Below, piece after piece: positions 8,976 to 18,155 of a stretch of 61,514 nt of DNA (position 1 is the stretch's first letter; every line of letters begins with the position of its first letter). Below the pieces are notes generated by a model. That model ran no database searches and had not been told where the DNA came from. It worked only from the letters and a program-made list of their open reading frames with translations. This stretch comes from Flavobacteriales bacterium (lineage in GTDB: Bacteria; Bacteroidota; Bacteroidia; Flavobacteriales_G; JALEGO01): positions 1-61,514 of the forward strand of contig JAHDHZ010000008.1 in NCBI GenBank assembly GCA_020631045.1. Reading direction: 5' to 3'. Made by a program: the position numbers and the translations under genes.

Positions 8976-9931
8976 AAAGCATTGATTAAAAAGAAATAGT
9001 ATGGTATCCCTATACATATGTTAAAAGGAAACGTAATGGCCAATGCCATTGGAACAAATATCCCCTCATCAGCTTTTGGAACAGCTAGCTTCATTGAAGC
9101 AGGAACAGCTATGTATGAAGCACTTGCGCCAAGTATGCAAAATAATAGCGCATCACCTTTTAAAATATCAATGTAAGAACAGATTAAAGCCATTATAGTA
9201 CCTATTAGCAAAGGAAATAATAGAGCTAAGAAAACATAATAAACACTATTTTTTAAGAAAGACTTTATCTTAGAACCACACTTAATGCCCATATCTAATA
9301 AAAAGACGCATAAAAATCCAACAAATAAATCTGTTGTAAAGGGTTTTATTCCTTGTGCTTGTTGATCACTTGACAGCATGCCCACCAGAAGACTCCCCAG
9401 AATTAAAACAACACTACTGTTAGTAAAAGCGTGTTTGAGAACTTTTGTGAGAGAACTTACATGTTCATCTTTTCTGCATAAGTTTAACATAATTAATCCA
9501 ACAACAATGGCTGGTGCTTCCATTAAAGCCATCACAGCAATCATATTACCACTGTAATTTATGTTGTTCATTTCTAAAAAAGAAACTGCCGTAATAAATG
9601 TCACAGCACTTACTGATCCATAAGATGCTGCCACAGCAGTAGAATTATGAATGCCCAGTTTGTGTTTAGTCAATAAAAAAACAATACATGGTATAATTAA
9701 TGCCAAAGAAATTCCAATAAAAAAAGATTGGTATATATCTTCAATCAAGTAATTATGCGTTAATTCCTGCCCTCCCTTAAATCCAAGTGCAAAAAGTAAG
9801 TAAAGGGCAATGAATTTAGATGAAGACTCCGGAACTTTTAAATCACTTTTAATGACACTTGAGAATAAACCCAACACAAAAAATAAAAGTGCTGGGTTTT
9901 TTAAATTATCTATAATAACGTGTGCATTCAT
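8972..9931 (-). CDS. sbtA: SbtA-type sodium-dependent bicarbonate transporter
   Basis: A 319-residue integral membrane protein with about ten hydrophobic segments in two similar halves. It matches the SbtA family, known in cyanobacteria as Na+/HCO3- symporters with high bicarbonate affinity. Recognisable parts are 'NPALLFFVLGLFSSVIKSDL', 'LYLLFALGFKGGQEL' and, in the second half, 'FVGFLCVFLLDMGIKCGSKI' and 'GASASYIAVPASMKLAVPKA'. In a heterotroph the likely role is supply of bicarbonate for anaplerotic carboxylation or pH control; that is inference. No SbtB (PII-like) gene, carbonic anhydrase or SulP gene is adjacent. It begins 1 base after the stop of the 88-residue gene and overlaps the Fic gene by 4 bases. 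Confidence 0.87.
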   Translation of the reverse strand: MNAHVIIDNLKNPALLFFVLGLFSSVIKSDLKVPESSSKFIALYLLFALGFKGGQELTHNYLIEDIYQSFFIGISLALIIPCIVFLLTKHKLGIHNSTAVAASYGSVSAVTFITAVSFLEMNNINYSGNMIAVMALMEAPAIVVGLIMLNLCRKDEHVSSLTKVLKHAFTNSSVVLILGSLLVGMLSSDQQAQGIKPFTTDLFVGFLCVFLLDMGIKCGSKIKSFLKNSVYYVFLALLFPLLIGTIMALICSYIDILKGDALLFCILGASASYIAVPASMKLAVPKADEGIFVPMALAITFPFNICIGIPYYFFLINAL

Positions 9932-9932
9932 T

Positions 9933-10199
9933 TTAATGCGTGATTTCTAATTTACAGTTTATTTTAAACTGATGTCTTTCACTAGACAATAGAGCCTCCC
10001 TTAATGTTTTTTTAATAGAATTAAGCTCATCTACTTCTTTCTTTAGAATAGTATCTGAAGTACTGTGATCTTTTTCCCATTTGGTCAAAAATTCTAACTT
10101 TTTGGTATTGATAATCTGATCATAAAACTGATCAGTAAATTGTAATGCATTTAAATAAGACATTTCTATTTCAATATTTTTATCTTCACTATTTTTCAT
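9933..10199 (-). CDS. Small acidic-basic helical protein of unknown function (88 aa)
   Basis: I do not recognise this protein. It is 88 residues, soluble, rich in Lys, Glu and Asp, with no signal peptide or membrane segment, and mostly predicted helical by eye ('LKKEVDELNSIKKTLREALL' looks like a short coiled coil). It overlaps the upstream 63-residue membrane gene by 11 bases and stops 1 base before SbtA, so the three are almost certainly made from one mRNA. Its size and position resemble the SbtB regulator that accompanies SbtA in cyanobacteria, but it lacks the features of a PII-like fold, so it is not called SbtB. Confidence 0.7.
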   Translation of the reverse strand: MKNSEDKNIEIEMSYLNALQFTDQFYDQIINTKKLEFLTKWEKDHSTSDTILKKEVDELNSIKKTLREALLSSERHQFKINCKLEITH

Positions 10200-10380
10200 G
10201 TGGTTTTTTATTTAAAAAGTTGATAATTATACAAAGTGTAATAACCCAAAAGGCAACAATGGTTTTTTGAGTCATTATATGTTCTGTTGATATAAATGCA
10301 TTTATTAAAAGAATATTTAGACCAACAAAAAGACTTAAGCTAAAAAGCTGTTTTAGAAAATATAAACCCGAGTTATTCAT
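10189..10380 (-). CDS. Small two-helix membrane protein (63 aa)
   Basis: A 63-residue protein with two hydrophobic helices (about residues 7-30 and 38-56) and a short basic tail. I recognise no family. It is the first gene of the SbtA operon and overlaps the 88-residue gene by 11 bases. Small membrane proteins of this kind often act as subunits or modulators of a transporter; that is inference from position only. The coding call rests on the clean overlap with its neighbour and sensible membrane topology. Confidence 0.65.
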   Translation of the reverse strand: MNNSGLYFLKQLFSLSLFVGLNILLINAFISTEHIMTQKTIVAFWVITLCIIINFLNKKPHEK

Positions 10381-10384
10381 AGTT

Positions 10385-10392
10385 CAAATATT
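10385..10392 (-). promoter_or_regulatory. Possible -7 box of the SbtA operon
   Basis: Minus-strand AATATTTG differs by one base from TAnnTTTG and ends 4 bases before the ATG at 10380. It is a weak match, listed because the same close spacing recurs elsewhere in the window. Confidence 0.3.
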
Positions 10393-10424
10393 GAAAAATA
10401 AATACATAAGTAAAAAGTTATATT

Positions 10425-10443
10425 TCTTATATTAGATATAAGA
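10425..10443. promoter_or_regulatory. LysR-type operator candidate
   Basis: TCTTATAT-TAG-ATATAAGA: 8-base perfect arms around 3 bases, containing the T-N11-A pattern bound by LysR-type regulators. It lies in the 74-base divergent region between the SbtA operon and the LysR gene, 11 bases before the regulator's ATG, where it could also serve autoregulation. Confidence 0.6.
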
Positions 10444-10454
10444 TAAACTTATAG

Positions 10455-11342
10455 ATGAACTATTCATTACATCAATTAAGAATTTTTTTAAAAGTTGTAG
10501 AGCTTAAAAACATCACTAAGGCTGCAGAACAAATGCATATTACTCAGCCTGCTCTTTCTATGCAATTAAAAAACTTTCAAGGGCAATTTAACATGCCTTT
10601 ATATGAGTATGTTTCTAAAAGAATTATTATTACAGATTTTGGGCAAAAAATTGCCACCCTTGCTAAATCAACAGTAGAACAATCTGATCAAATTAAATAT
10701 CACACAAAGGCCTATCAAAATCTATTTTCAGGTGAACTCAAAATATCTTCAGCATCAACCGGAAAGTATGTAATACCCTATTTTTTAGAAGGATTTATAG
10801 AAAAGCATAAAGGAATCGACTTGAATTTAGATGTTTCAAATAAGCGAAAAGTCATTGAGGATCTTAATCATAAATTGATTGACTTTGCTCTTGTTTCAGT
10901 AGTTCCTGATAATTTAGAAATTGAACAAGAACTACTTATAGACAATAAATTGTATTTAGTTGGAAAAAACACGACCTATGATCATACAACTCGTTTAATA
11001 TACCGTGAAGAAGGCTCTGCAACCCGAGCTGTGATGGATGCTTTTTTTGAAGCTGAAAATCAAAGAAAAAGCTTAAAACTTACATCAAATGAAGCTGTAA
11101 AGCAAGCTGTAATTGCTGGCTTGGGAATTTCTATTTTGCCTATTATTGGCATTAAACACGAACTAAGTTCAGGAACCCTAAAAATTATACCTAAAAAGAT
11201 ACTGCCTATTGTGACTAAATGGCGTTTAATTTGGTTAAAAAACAGAGTTTTATCACCAGTAGCGCAAGCATATTTGGCATATGTTAGGGAACATAAAGAA
11301 TCTATACAGAAAAACAACTTTAAATGGGTAAAAAAATTCTAA
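10455..11342 (+). CDS. LysR-family regulator, divergent to SbtA operon
   Basis: A 295-residue LysR-type transcription factor. Residues 1-60 form the winged helix-turn-helix ('LKNITKAAEQMHITQPALSM', then 'FQGQFNMPLYEY'), and about 90-290 form the periplasmic-binding-protein-like effector domain. It resembles the CbbR/CmpR branch that controls carbon-fixation or bicarbonate genes, which fits its place opposite the SbtA operon, but the effector cannot be read from the sequence. A palindromic T-N11-A site lies in the shared promoter region. Its 3' end overlaps the next gene by 19 bases, so it probably leads a three-gene operon. Confidence 0.88.
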   Translation: MNYSLHQLRIFLKVVELKNITKAAEQMHITQPALSMQLKNFQGQFNMPLYEYVSKRIIITDFGQKIATLAKSTVEQSDQIKYHTKAYQNLFSGELKISSASTGKYVIPYFLEGFIEKHKGIDLNLDVSNKRKVIEDLNHKLIDFALVSVVPDNLEIEQELLIDNKLYLVGKNTTYDHTTRLIYREEGSATRAVMDAFFEAENQRKSLKLTSNEAVKQAVIAGLGISILPIIGIKHELSSGTLKIIPKKILPIVTKWRLIWLKNRVLSPVAQAYLAYVREHKESIQKNNFKWVKKF

Positions 11343-11908
11343 TATTTAAGGTTTTATTTCTTTTTATGTCAGTCATATTAAACAGCAAATCTTATGCTCA
11401 AAATTGCTATGAAAAAGAAGATAAAATAAAAGAAAAAAAGGTTCCATACAGAGCAAAAAAATGGATTGAAAGTCTCTCATTAAAAAGGGTAAAGTGGTTT
11501 ATTGAACAAGACTGTAAAGAAATTTTAATTGAAGCCCAAGTCAATATAGAACATGAAAAATGCAATATAGAATTTGATACTTTAGGATATTTTTTAGTTT
11601 TAGAACAGCACATGAATTTTTTAGAGTTAAAAGACTCTATTAGATTTAAAATTACACACTATTTTGAAGCACATTATCCAAAATTTAAAGTACTAAAAAC
11701 GCAAAAACACTGGATCAATTCTAACAACGTAAATCAAGAAAAAAAATATTGGGGAGCTCATCTTTTATCGCCATACTTATATGAGCTTACTCTCAGCTGC
11801 AAGAAAGATGGTCAATTTCTTGTTTTGGATGTACTTATAAGTCTACAGGGTAACTTCATCACTGAAGAAGAAATTATTTTATCAATAGACGAAAATCTTG
11901 AGTATTGA
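11324..11908 (+). CDS. Exported PepSY-like protein (194 aa)
   Basis: A 194-residue protein with a signal peptide (about residues 1-25, ending SYAQ). No family is certain, but the pattern 'CNIEFDTLGYFLVLEQ' followed by 'LKDSIRFKITHYFEAHYPKF' looks like the PepSY-like/BLIP-like fold: a strand pair, a conserved 'fD..G' turn, then a helix and 'yp' before the next strand. Such domains sit in the periplasm and often bind or inhibit other proteins. It overlaps the LysR gene by 19 bases and the DUF2490 gene by 4 bases (TTGA), so all three are likely translated from one message. The function is unknown. Confidence 0.7.
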   Translation: MGKKILIFKVLFLFMSVILNSKSYAQNCYEKEDKIKEKKVPYRAKKWIESLSLKRVKWFIEQDCKEILIEAQVNIEHEKCNIEFDTLGYFLVLEQHMNFLELKDSIRFKITHYFEAHYPKFKVLKTQKHWINSNNVNQEKKYWGAHLLSPYLYELTLSCKKDGQFLVLDVLISLQGNFITEEEIILSIDENLEY

Positions 11909-12546
11909 GCTTTAAGTTTAAAATAGTATTAATTTTAAGTGCTCCTTTTTTGCTATTTGCACAAGAGCATCAAGTAGGTTTTTTGCCAAAGATTAATTTG
12001 AATACAAAGCTTGGCAACACTTTTACAATTAATAACAAAATAGAATCTCGTTTTACAAGCAGATTTCAACTTCTTGATTTAAATGCTTTACTATCAAAGT
12101 CAGTAAGGTTTAATCAAAAAATCTCACTAGGTTATTTATATCGACTAGCCAATAGCCACAATCAACAGAGATTCATTCAACAATTCACAATTAAAAATAA
12201 AAAATCAAGACTTACGTTAACCCATAGATTTGTAACAGATCAAACATTTAGACTTAACTTCACTCAAGGGGTTTATCGCTTGAGATATAGAATTTCTGGA
12301 CAAATTCCCTTTAGTGGTAATACCTTAAATCATAACGAGTTTTACTTAAAGTTTTCACCTGAATATCTATTTATATATGACTCTAAAAATATATTTCATG
12401 AATTTAGAACAATATGGGCCGTAGGAAGAACCGTATCTAAATTAAATAAGCTAGAGTTTTTGATTGACAATCGCATTAGAACCATTGAAAACACAAATAT
12501 TACTAGTTGGTTTCAAATCGCATGGTACAGATTGATTAGAAGGTAA
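11905..12546 (+). CDS. DUF2490-like outer-membrane protein
   Basis: A 213-residue protein with a signal peptide ending 'LLFAQ' and then alternating amphipathic strands rich in Arg, Phe and Tyr, like small beta-barrel outer-membrane proteins of the DUF2490 family ('RFTSRFQLLDLNALLSKSV', 'YLYRLANSHNQQRFIQQF', 'HRFVTDQTFRLN', 'LEFLIDNRIRTI'). The start is TTG at 11905, overlapping the stop of the previous gene as TTGA, which suggests coupled translation. DUF2490 proteins have no settled function. It ends 22 bases before the convergent oxyR gene with no terminator visible between. Confidence 0.72.
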   Translation: MSFKFKIVLILSAPFLLFAQEHQVGFLPKINLNTKLGNTFTINNKIESRFTSRFQLLDLNALLSKSVRFNQKISLGYLYRLANSHNQQRFIQQFTIKNKKSRLTLTHRFVTDQTFRLNFTQGVYRLRYRISGQIPFSGNTLNHNEFYLKFSPEYLFIYDSKNIFHEFRTIWAVGRTVSKLNKLEFLIDNRIRTIENTNITSWFQIAWYRLIRR

Positions 12547-12568
12547 TTCAACTCTTTTAAAGATACAT

Positions 12569-13474
12569 TCACAAACCTGACAAGGTAGCATTGACCCGAT
12601 CTCTAATCAACCTAACCAATTCATTTAACAAACTCTTTTTGGCAAAGTTTTTATGCGTAATAGCACCAATAGTTCTATAAGGACAAACACCAGAAAAGTG
12701 CCTTATAAAAGACCTTTGCTTTTCTGATAAATGATTGATTGCAAGTTTAGGCAGCACAGTCATTCCCTTACTACTATAAGTAAAATTAATCAGGCTTTCC
12801 ATTGAGCCCGATTCAAAATAAAGATTAGAAAAGCTTTGTTCTTTTTTAATATGGCATAAGTCTAAAATCTGAGTTCTAAGGCAATGCCCTTCTTCTAACA
12901 AGAATAATTTTTTTCGATCAATTTGATTTGCTGAAATATTTTTTTGACTAGGCTCGTCCTCTCTACAATCATATACTACAAATTCTTCGTTATACAATTC
13001 TATTTCTTGCATCTGATGTTCAATAATCGACAGGGCTAATATTCCAACATCTATAGTTCTAAGTTCTAAAGCTTTTTTTATTTCATCAGTAGTGAGCTCT
13101 TTTACATAAACCTTTACTCCTTTGTGTTTATTGGCAAATTCTTTTAAAAAAACAGGAATTAAATAAGGTGCTACTGTAGGTATAATTCCAATTTTAAGCA
13201 CACCATGCTGCTCTCCCTTAATTTCTAAAGAAATGTTTTTCAATACCTCAACCTCGTGATTAATCACTCTAATTTGTTGCATTAACATAGCACCTTCTTT
13301 AGTCAAAGAAACTGGTTTTGTTTTTCGATTAAATATGGTAATGCCTATTTGGTTTTCAAATTTTGAAATCATGTTACTCAAGGTAGATTGGGTTACATAA
13401 CAATGTTCTGCTGCAAGCTGAAAATTTTTAAAATCTACTACTGATTGAATGTATTTTAACTGCTGAATACTCAT
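12569..13474 (-). CDS. oxyR: Hydrogen-peroxide sensor OxyR
   Basis: A 301-residue LysR-type regulator. The N-terminal helix-turn-helix ('FQLAAEHCYVTQSTLSNMIS') is followed by an effector domain carrying the two redox cysteines of OxyR: C198 and C207 in 'LLEEGHCLRTQILDLCHI', almost the same spacing and numbering as C199 and C208 of the E. coli protein. Oxidation of this pair by peroxide switches target transcription. It is divergent from katG with an 85-base AT-rich region between the two start codons, the standard arrangement for a sensor and its main target. The identification is strong because both cysteines and their context are kept. Confidence 0.93.
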   Translation of the reverse strand: MSIQQLKYIQSVVDFKNFQLAAEHCYVTQSTLSNMISKFENQIGITIFNRKTKPVSLTKEGAMLMQQIRVINHEVEVLKNISLEIKGEQHGVLKIGIIPTVAPYLIPVFLKEFANKHKGVKVYVKELTTDEIKKALELRTIDVGILALSIIEHQMQEIELYNEEFVVYDCREDEPSQKNISANQIDRKKLFLLEEGHCLRTQILDLCHIKKEQSFSNLYFESGSMESLINFTYSSKGMTVLPKLAINHLSEKQRSFIRHFSGVCPYRTIGAITHKNFAKKSLLNELVRLIRDRVNATLSGL

Positions 13475-13502
13475 TATTCATATTATAAATGTTAATATTT
13501 AA

Positions 13503-15833
<2,331 letters not shown>

Positions 15834-15841
15834 ATATTATA

Positions 15842-18154
15842 TTATTGGCCCTTCTTTAACTCATCAATCTCTCTTTGTTGCTTCTCAACAATTTCACTGA
15901 GTTCTTGAAGGGCTTTAATTAATGCAAAATTCAGCTCATTGGCATCAAACTCATGTTGATCTTTCAAGTAATTTGTCTCTTTGATATGCACTGATCTAGG
16001 AAAGATTTCTTTAACCTCTTGGGCAATAATACCCACTTGAGTTTCGTGTAAAACAGGAACATTCACGCGTTTTTTTACCATTTTTGAATCGATAAGCTCT
16101 CCTTGGTCATCATACTCTTCTTCATACTCTTCATGGGTTTCCATCAATTCAATATAATCTGACTTATAGTCATATTCTACTACTCTTACTTTTTTAATCT
16201 TATCTAAGGCACTTGGGTAATCTCTTACATTGGTTTTAATTCTTCGATCTGAAAATACTGCCCAAGTACCTCCTCCTATTTTATTGGCTGTTCCATTTAC
16301 AGATAAATTAGCTGTCGGATTAGTTGTATTCACGCCAATATTTCCAGAAAAATAGTTTTTATCTTCACCCGTCATATATACTCCATATCGATGCGTAACA
16401 TCACCAGAAATTGGGCTGTATGTTCCGTAATATAAATAGGCATTGGTAATTGTGCCTCTAGAAGCTGTGTGATATAATCTTGCATAATTTGCAAAAAAGC
16501 TTGGAATGTTCCCTGTACCTACATGCTTGTAAAAGAAGTTGTAATTTCCGAATACATTGCCATAATTGTTATTGCTATACAATGTGCCATAGTTTCGATT
16601 AAAATATACATTGCCCACTGTTGCATTATTTCCTAATGCAAAATGATTGTAGGTTCCTGTAAGGTTAGTAATTACACCATTATTGTGATTAATATAATTT
16701 CTAGTACCAATAAAATTTGTAATTGTTCCGGTAGAAGTAGCATTGTGCTTGTAAAACACATTGTCTGTCCCATACACTGATGAAAGATTGGTTGTAGTAT
16801 ATAAATAACCTCGATTTCTGGTCAATTGAATAATTCCAGTTACAGCAGTATTCTCACCTAAAGTAAGATTTCGATCTGATCCATAAAAATTACCTAATTT
16901 AGAATTGGTTCCAAAGATGAAGTTATCATTGCTTCCCCTTGCATTTGCAACAGAGCCATAACCATTATTAAAATAAGTATACGTTCCTGTGAAATTAGTC
17001 ACAGAACCCGTTGCATCTGCTACATGCTTATAGAATCTCTGAAAAGTTCCGTAAATATTAGTAAAGTTAGCAGGTGTGTAAAGTGTCCCTTGTGTGTATG
17101 TACCATATATAGTTCCTACATCTCCAGAATTTGTGTTAAAAGCAAAATTGTTAGCAAAACCTCTTATGTTGGTAATGCTTCCAGTGCCTGTATTTGAAAA
17201 GCTGTTGTAAACTCCTCTTAGATCTGAAACAGTTCCACTAGAGGCTTGTTGTAAATAGTTATAGTTTCCGAAACTTTGATTGGCCTGAGAGGTTCCTAAC
17301 AAACTGACGCTTGTTTGATGACCATAAAGCCTGTGAGCTCCGCCAGTAACATTATTGATATCTATATCTGTATACAACCCTCTTGAATATTTTGTTCCAG
17401 ACAGCACCTGAGAAGACCTGTTTTGATCTATTAAAATCCCATTCTCATTTGCTGTTGTAGGGTCAGATTGCACTTCAAGTTTACCTCCTGGAGTAGTTGC
17501 TCCAATACCCACAAAACCATTGTCTTCTATACGCATTCGCTCTAAAGCTGGCTGATTTTCATCTGTGTCAGTAGGTTTAGTTTCAAAGGTCAAAAATCCA
17601 CCCTTATCACTAGCACTGTGTGCCTCAGAAGCATATGCGCGAATCATCACAGAAGCATCTGTAGTTGAAATGGCATCATCTGTACTTTCAAAGAGTATTT
17701 GACCTAATAAATTATTGTTGGCAGTCGTTGCATCATCTCTACTAAGCATTATATTGGCGCCAGTATTTTCTGCAACATGTAGTTTTTCAGATGGTATTTT
17801 AACGCCTATACCTACATTATTGTTGTTGCTATTGTAAATGTTTGTTCCGTCTAATGTCCACAAACTTGCTGTAGAGAGATCATCTAATAAAGCTGCCCAA
17901 TCATGAGTTGCATCTGCCTTATTGATCATATACTGATTCAAATCAGTATCAAAGACCATCAAGCCCAAAGCTGGATTTGTAATTACTGTACGCTGCACAG
18001 TTGTCATTCTGGGTACCAAAAGCCCTTGGGTAGTGCTTTCTAATTCAAGTAGCGCACTGGCATCAATTGTAGTGGGATTATCTCCTACTTTTAACTGTGC
18101 GTAAAAGCCAGATACACTCAATAAAAGTAAGCATATAGTTAATAAGTTCTTCAT
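15842..18154 (-). CDS. Tail-fibre-like surface protein with peptidase S74 chaperone domain
   Basis: A 770-residue exported protein with a signal peptide ending 'SGFYAQ'. Residues 21-100 form a tail-fibre-like N-terminal module ('ASALLELESTTQGLLVPRM', 'LGLMVFDTDLNQYMI'). Residues about 300-590 consist of a degenerate ~18-residue repeat. Residues about 630-720 are the S74 intramolecular chaperone/auto-protease domain, with the Ser of 'SDRRIKTNV' at 636 and 'VGIIAQEVKEIFP', and the end (about 745-768) is a coiled coil. In phage tail spikes the S74 domain helps trimerise a beta-helical stalk and then cuts itself off. No T9SS tail is present. It follows the T9SS gene by 1 base (18156-20420), so both are one transcript. 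No phage genes surround it. Confidence 0.85.
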   Translation of the reverse strand: MKNLLTICLLLLSVSGFYAQLKVGDNPTTIDASALLELESTTQGLLVPRMTTVQRTVITNPALGLMVFDTDLNQYMINKADATHDWAALLDDLSTASLWTLDGTNIYNSNNNNVGIGVKIPSEKLHVAENTGANIMLSRDDATTANNNLLGQILFESTDDAISTTDASVMIRAYASEAHSASDKGGFLTFETKPTDTDENQPALERMRIEDNGFVGIGATTPGGKLEVQSDPTTANENGILIDQNRSSQVLSGTKYSRGLYTDIDINNVTGGAHRLYGHQTSVSLLGTSQANQSFGNYNYLQQASSGTVSDLRGVYNSFSNTGTGSITNIRGFANNFAFNTNSGDVGTIYGTYTQGTLYTPANFTNIYGTFQRFYKHVADATGSVTNFTGTYTYFNNGYGSVANARGSNDNFIFGTNSKLGNFYGSDRNLTLGENTAVTGIIQLTRNRGYLYTTTNLSSVYGTDNVFYKHNATSTGTITNFIGTRNYINHNNGVITNLTGTYNHFALGNNATVGNVYFNRNYGTLYSNNNYGNVFGNYNFFYKHVGTGNIPSFFANYARLYHTASRGTITNAYLYYGTYSPISGDVTHRYGVYMTGEDKNYFSGNIGVNTTNPTANLSVNGTANKIGGGTWAVFSDRRIKTNVRDYPSALDKIKKVRVVEYDYKSDYIELMETHEEYEEEYDDQGELIDSKMVKKRVNVPVLHETQVGIIAQEVKEIFPRSVHIKETNYLKDQHEFDANELNFALIKALQELSEIVEKQQREIDELKKGQ

Positions 18155-18155
18155 G

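Noticed and set aside
9933-10199. SbtB (PII-like regulator) by position next to SbtA
   Set aside because: The 88-residue sequence has no PII-like strand-helix pattern or T-loop features; it is mostly charged and helical.
15842-18154. Prophage remnant, because of the S74 tail-spike chaperone domain and tail-fibre-like N-module
   Set aside because: The protein has a Sec signal peptide, and no capsid, tail, lysis or integrase genes lie near it. Such proteins are common cellular surface proteins in Bacteroidota.
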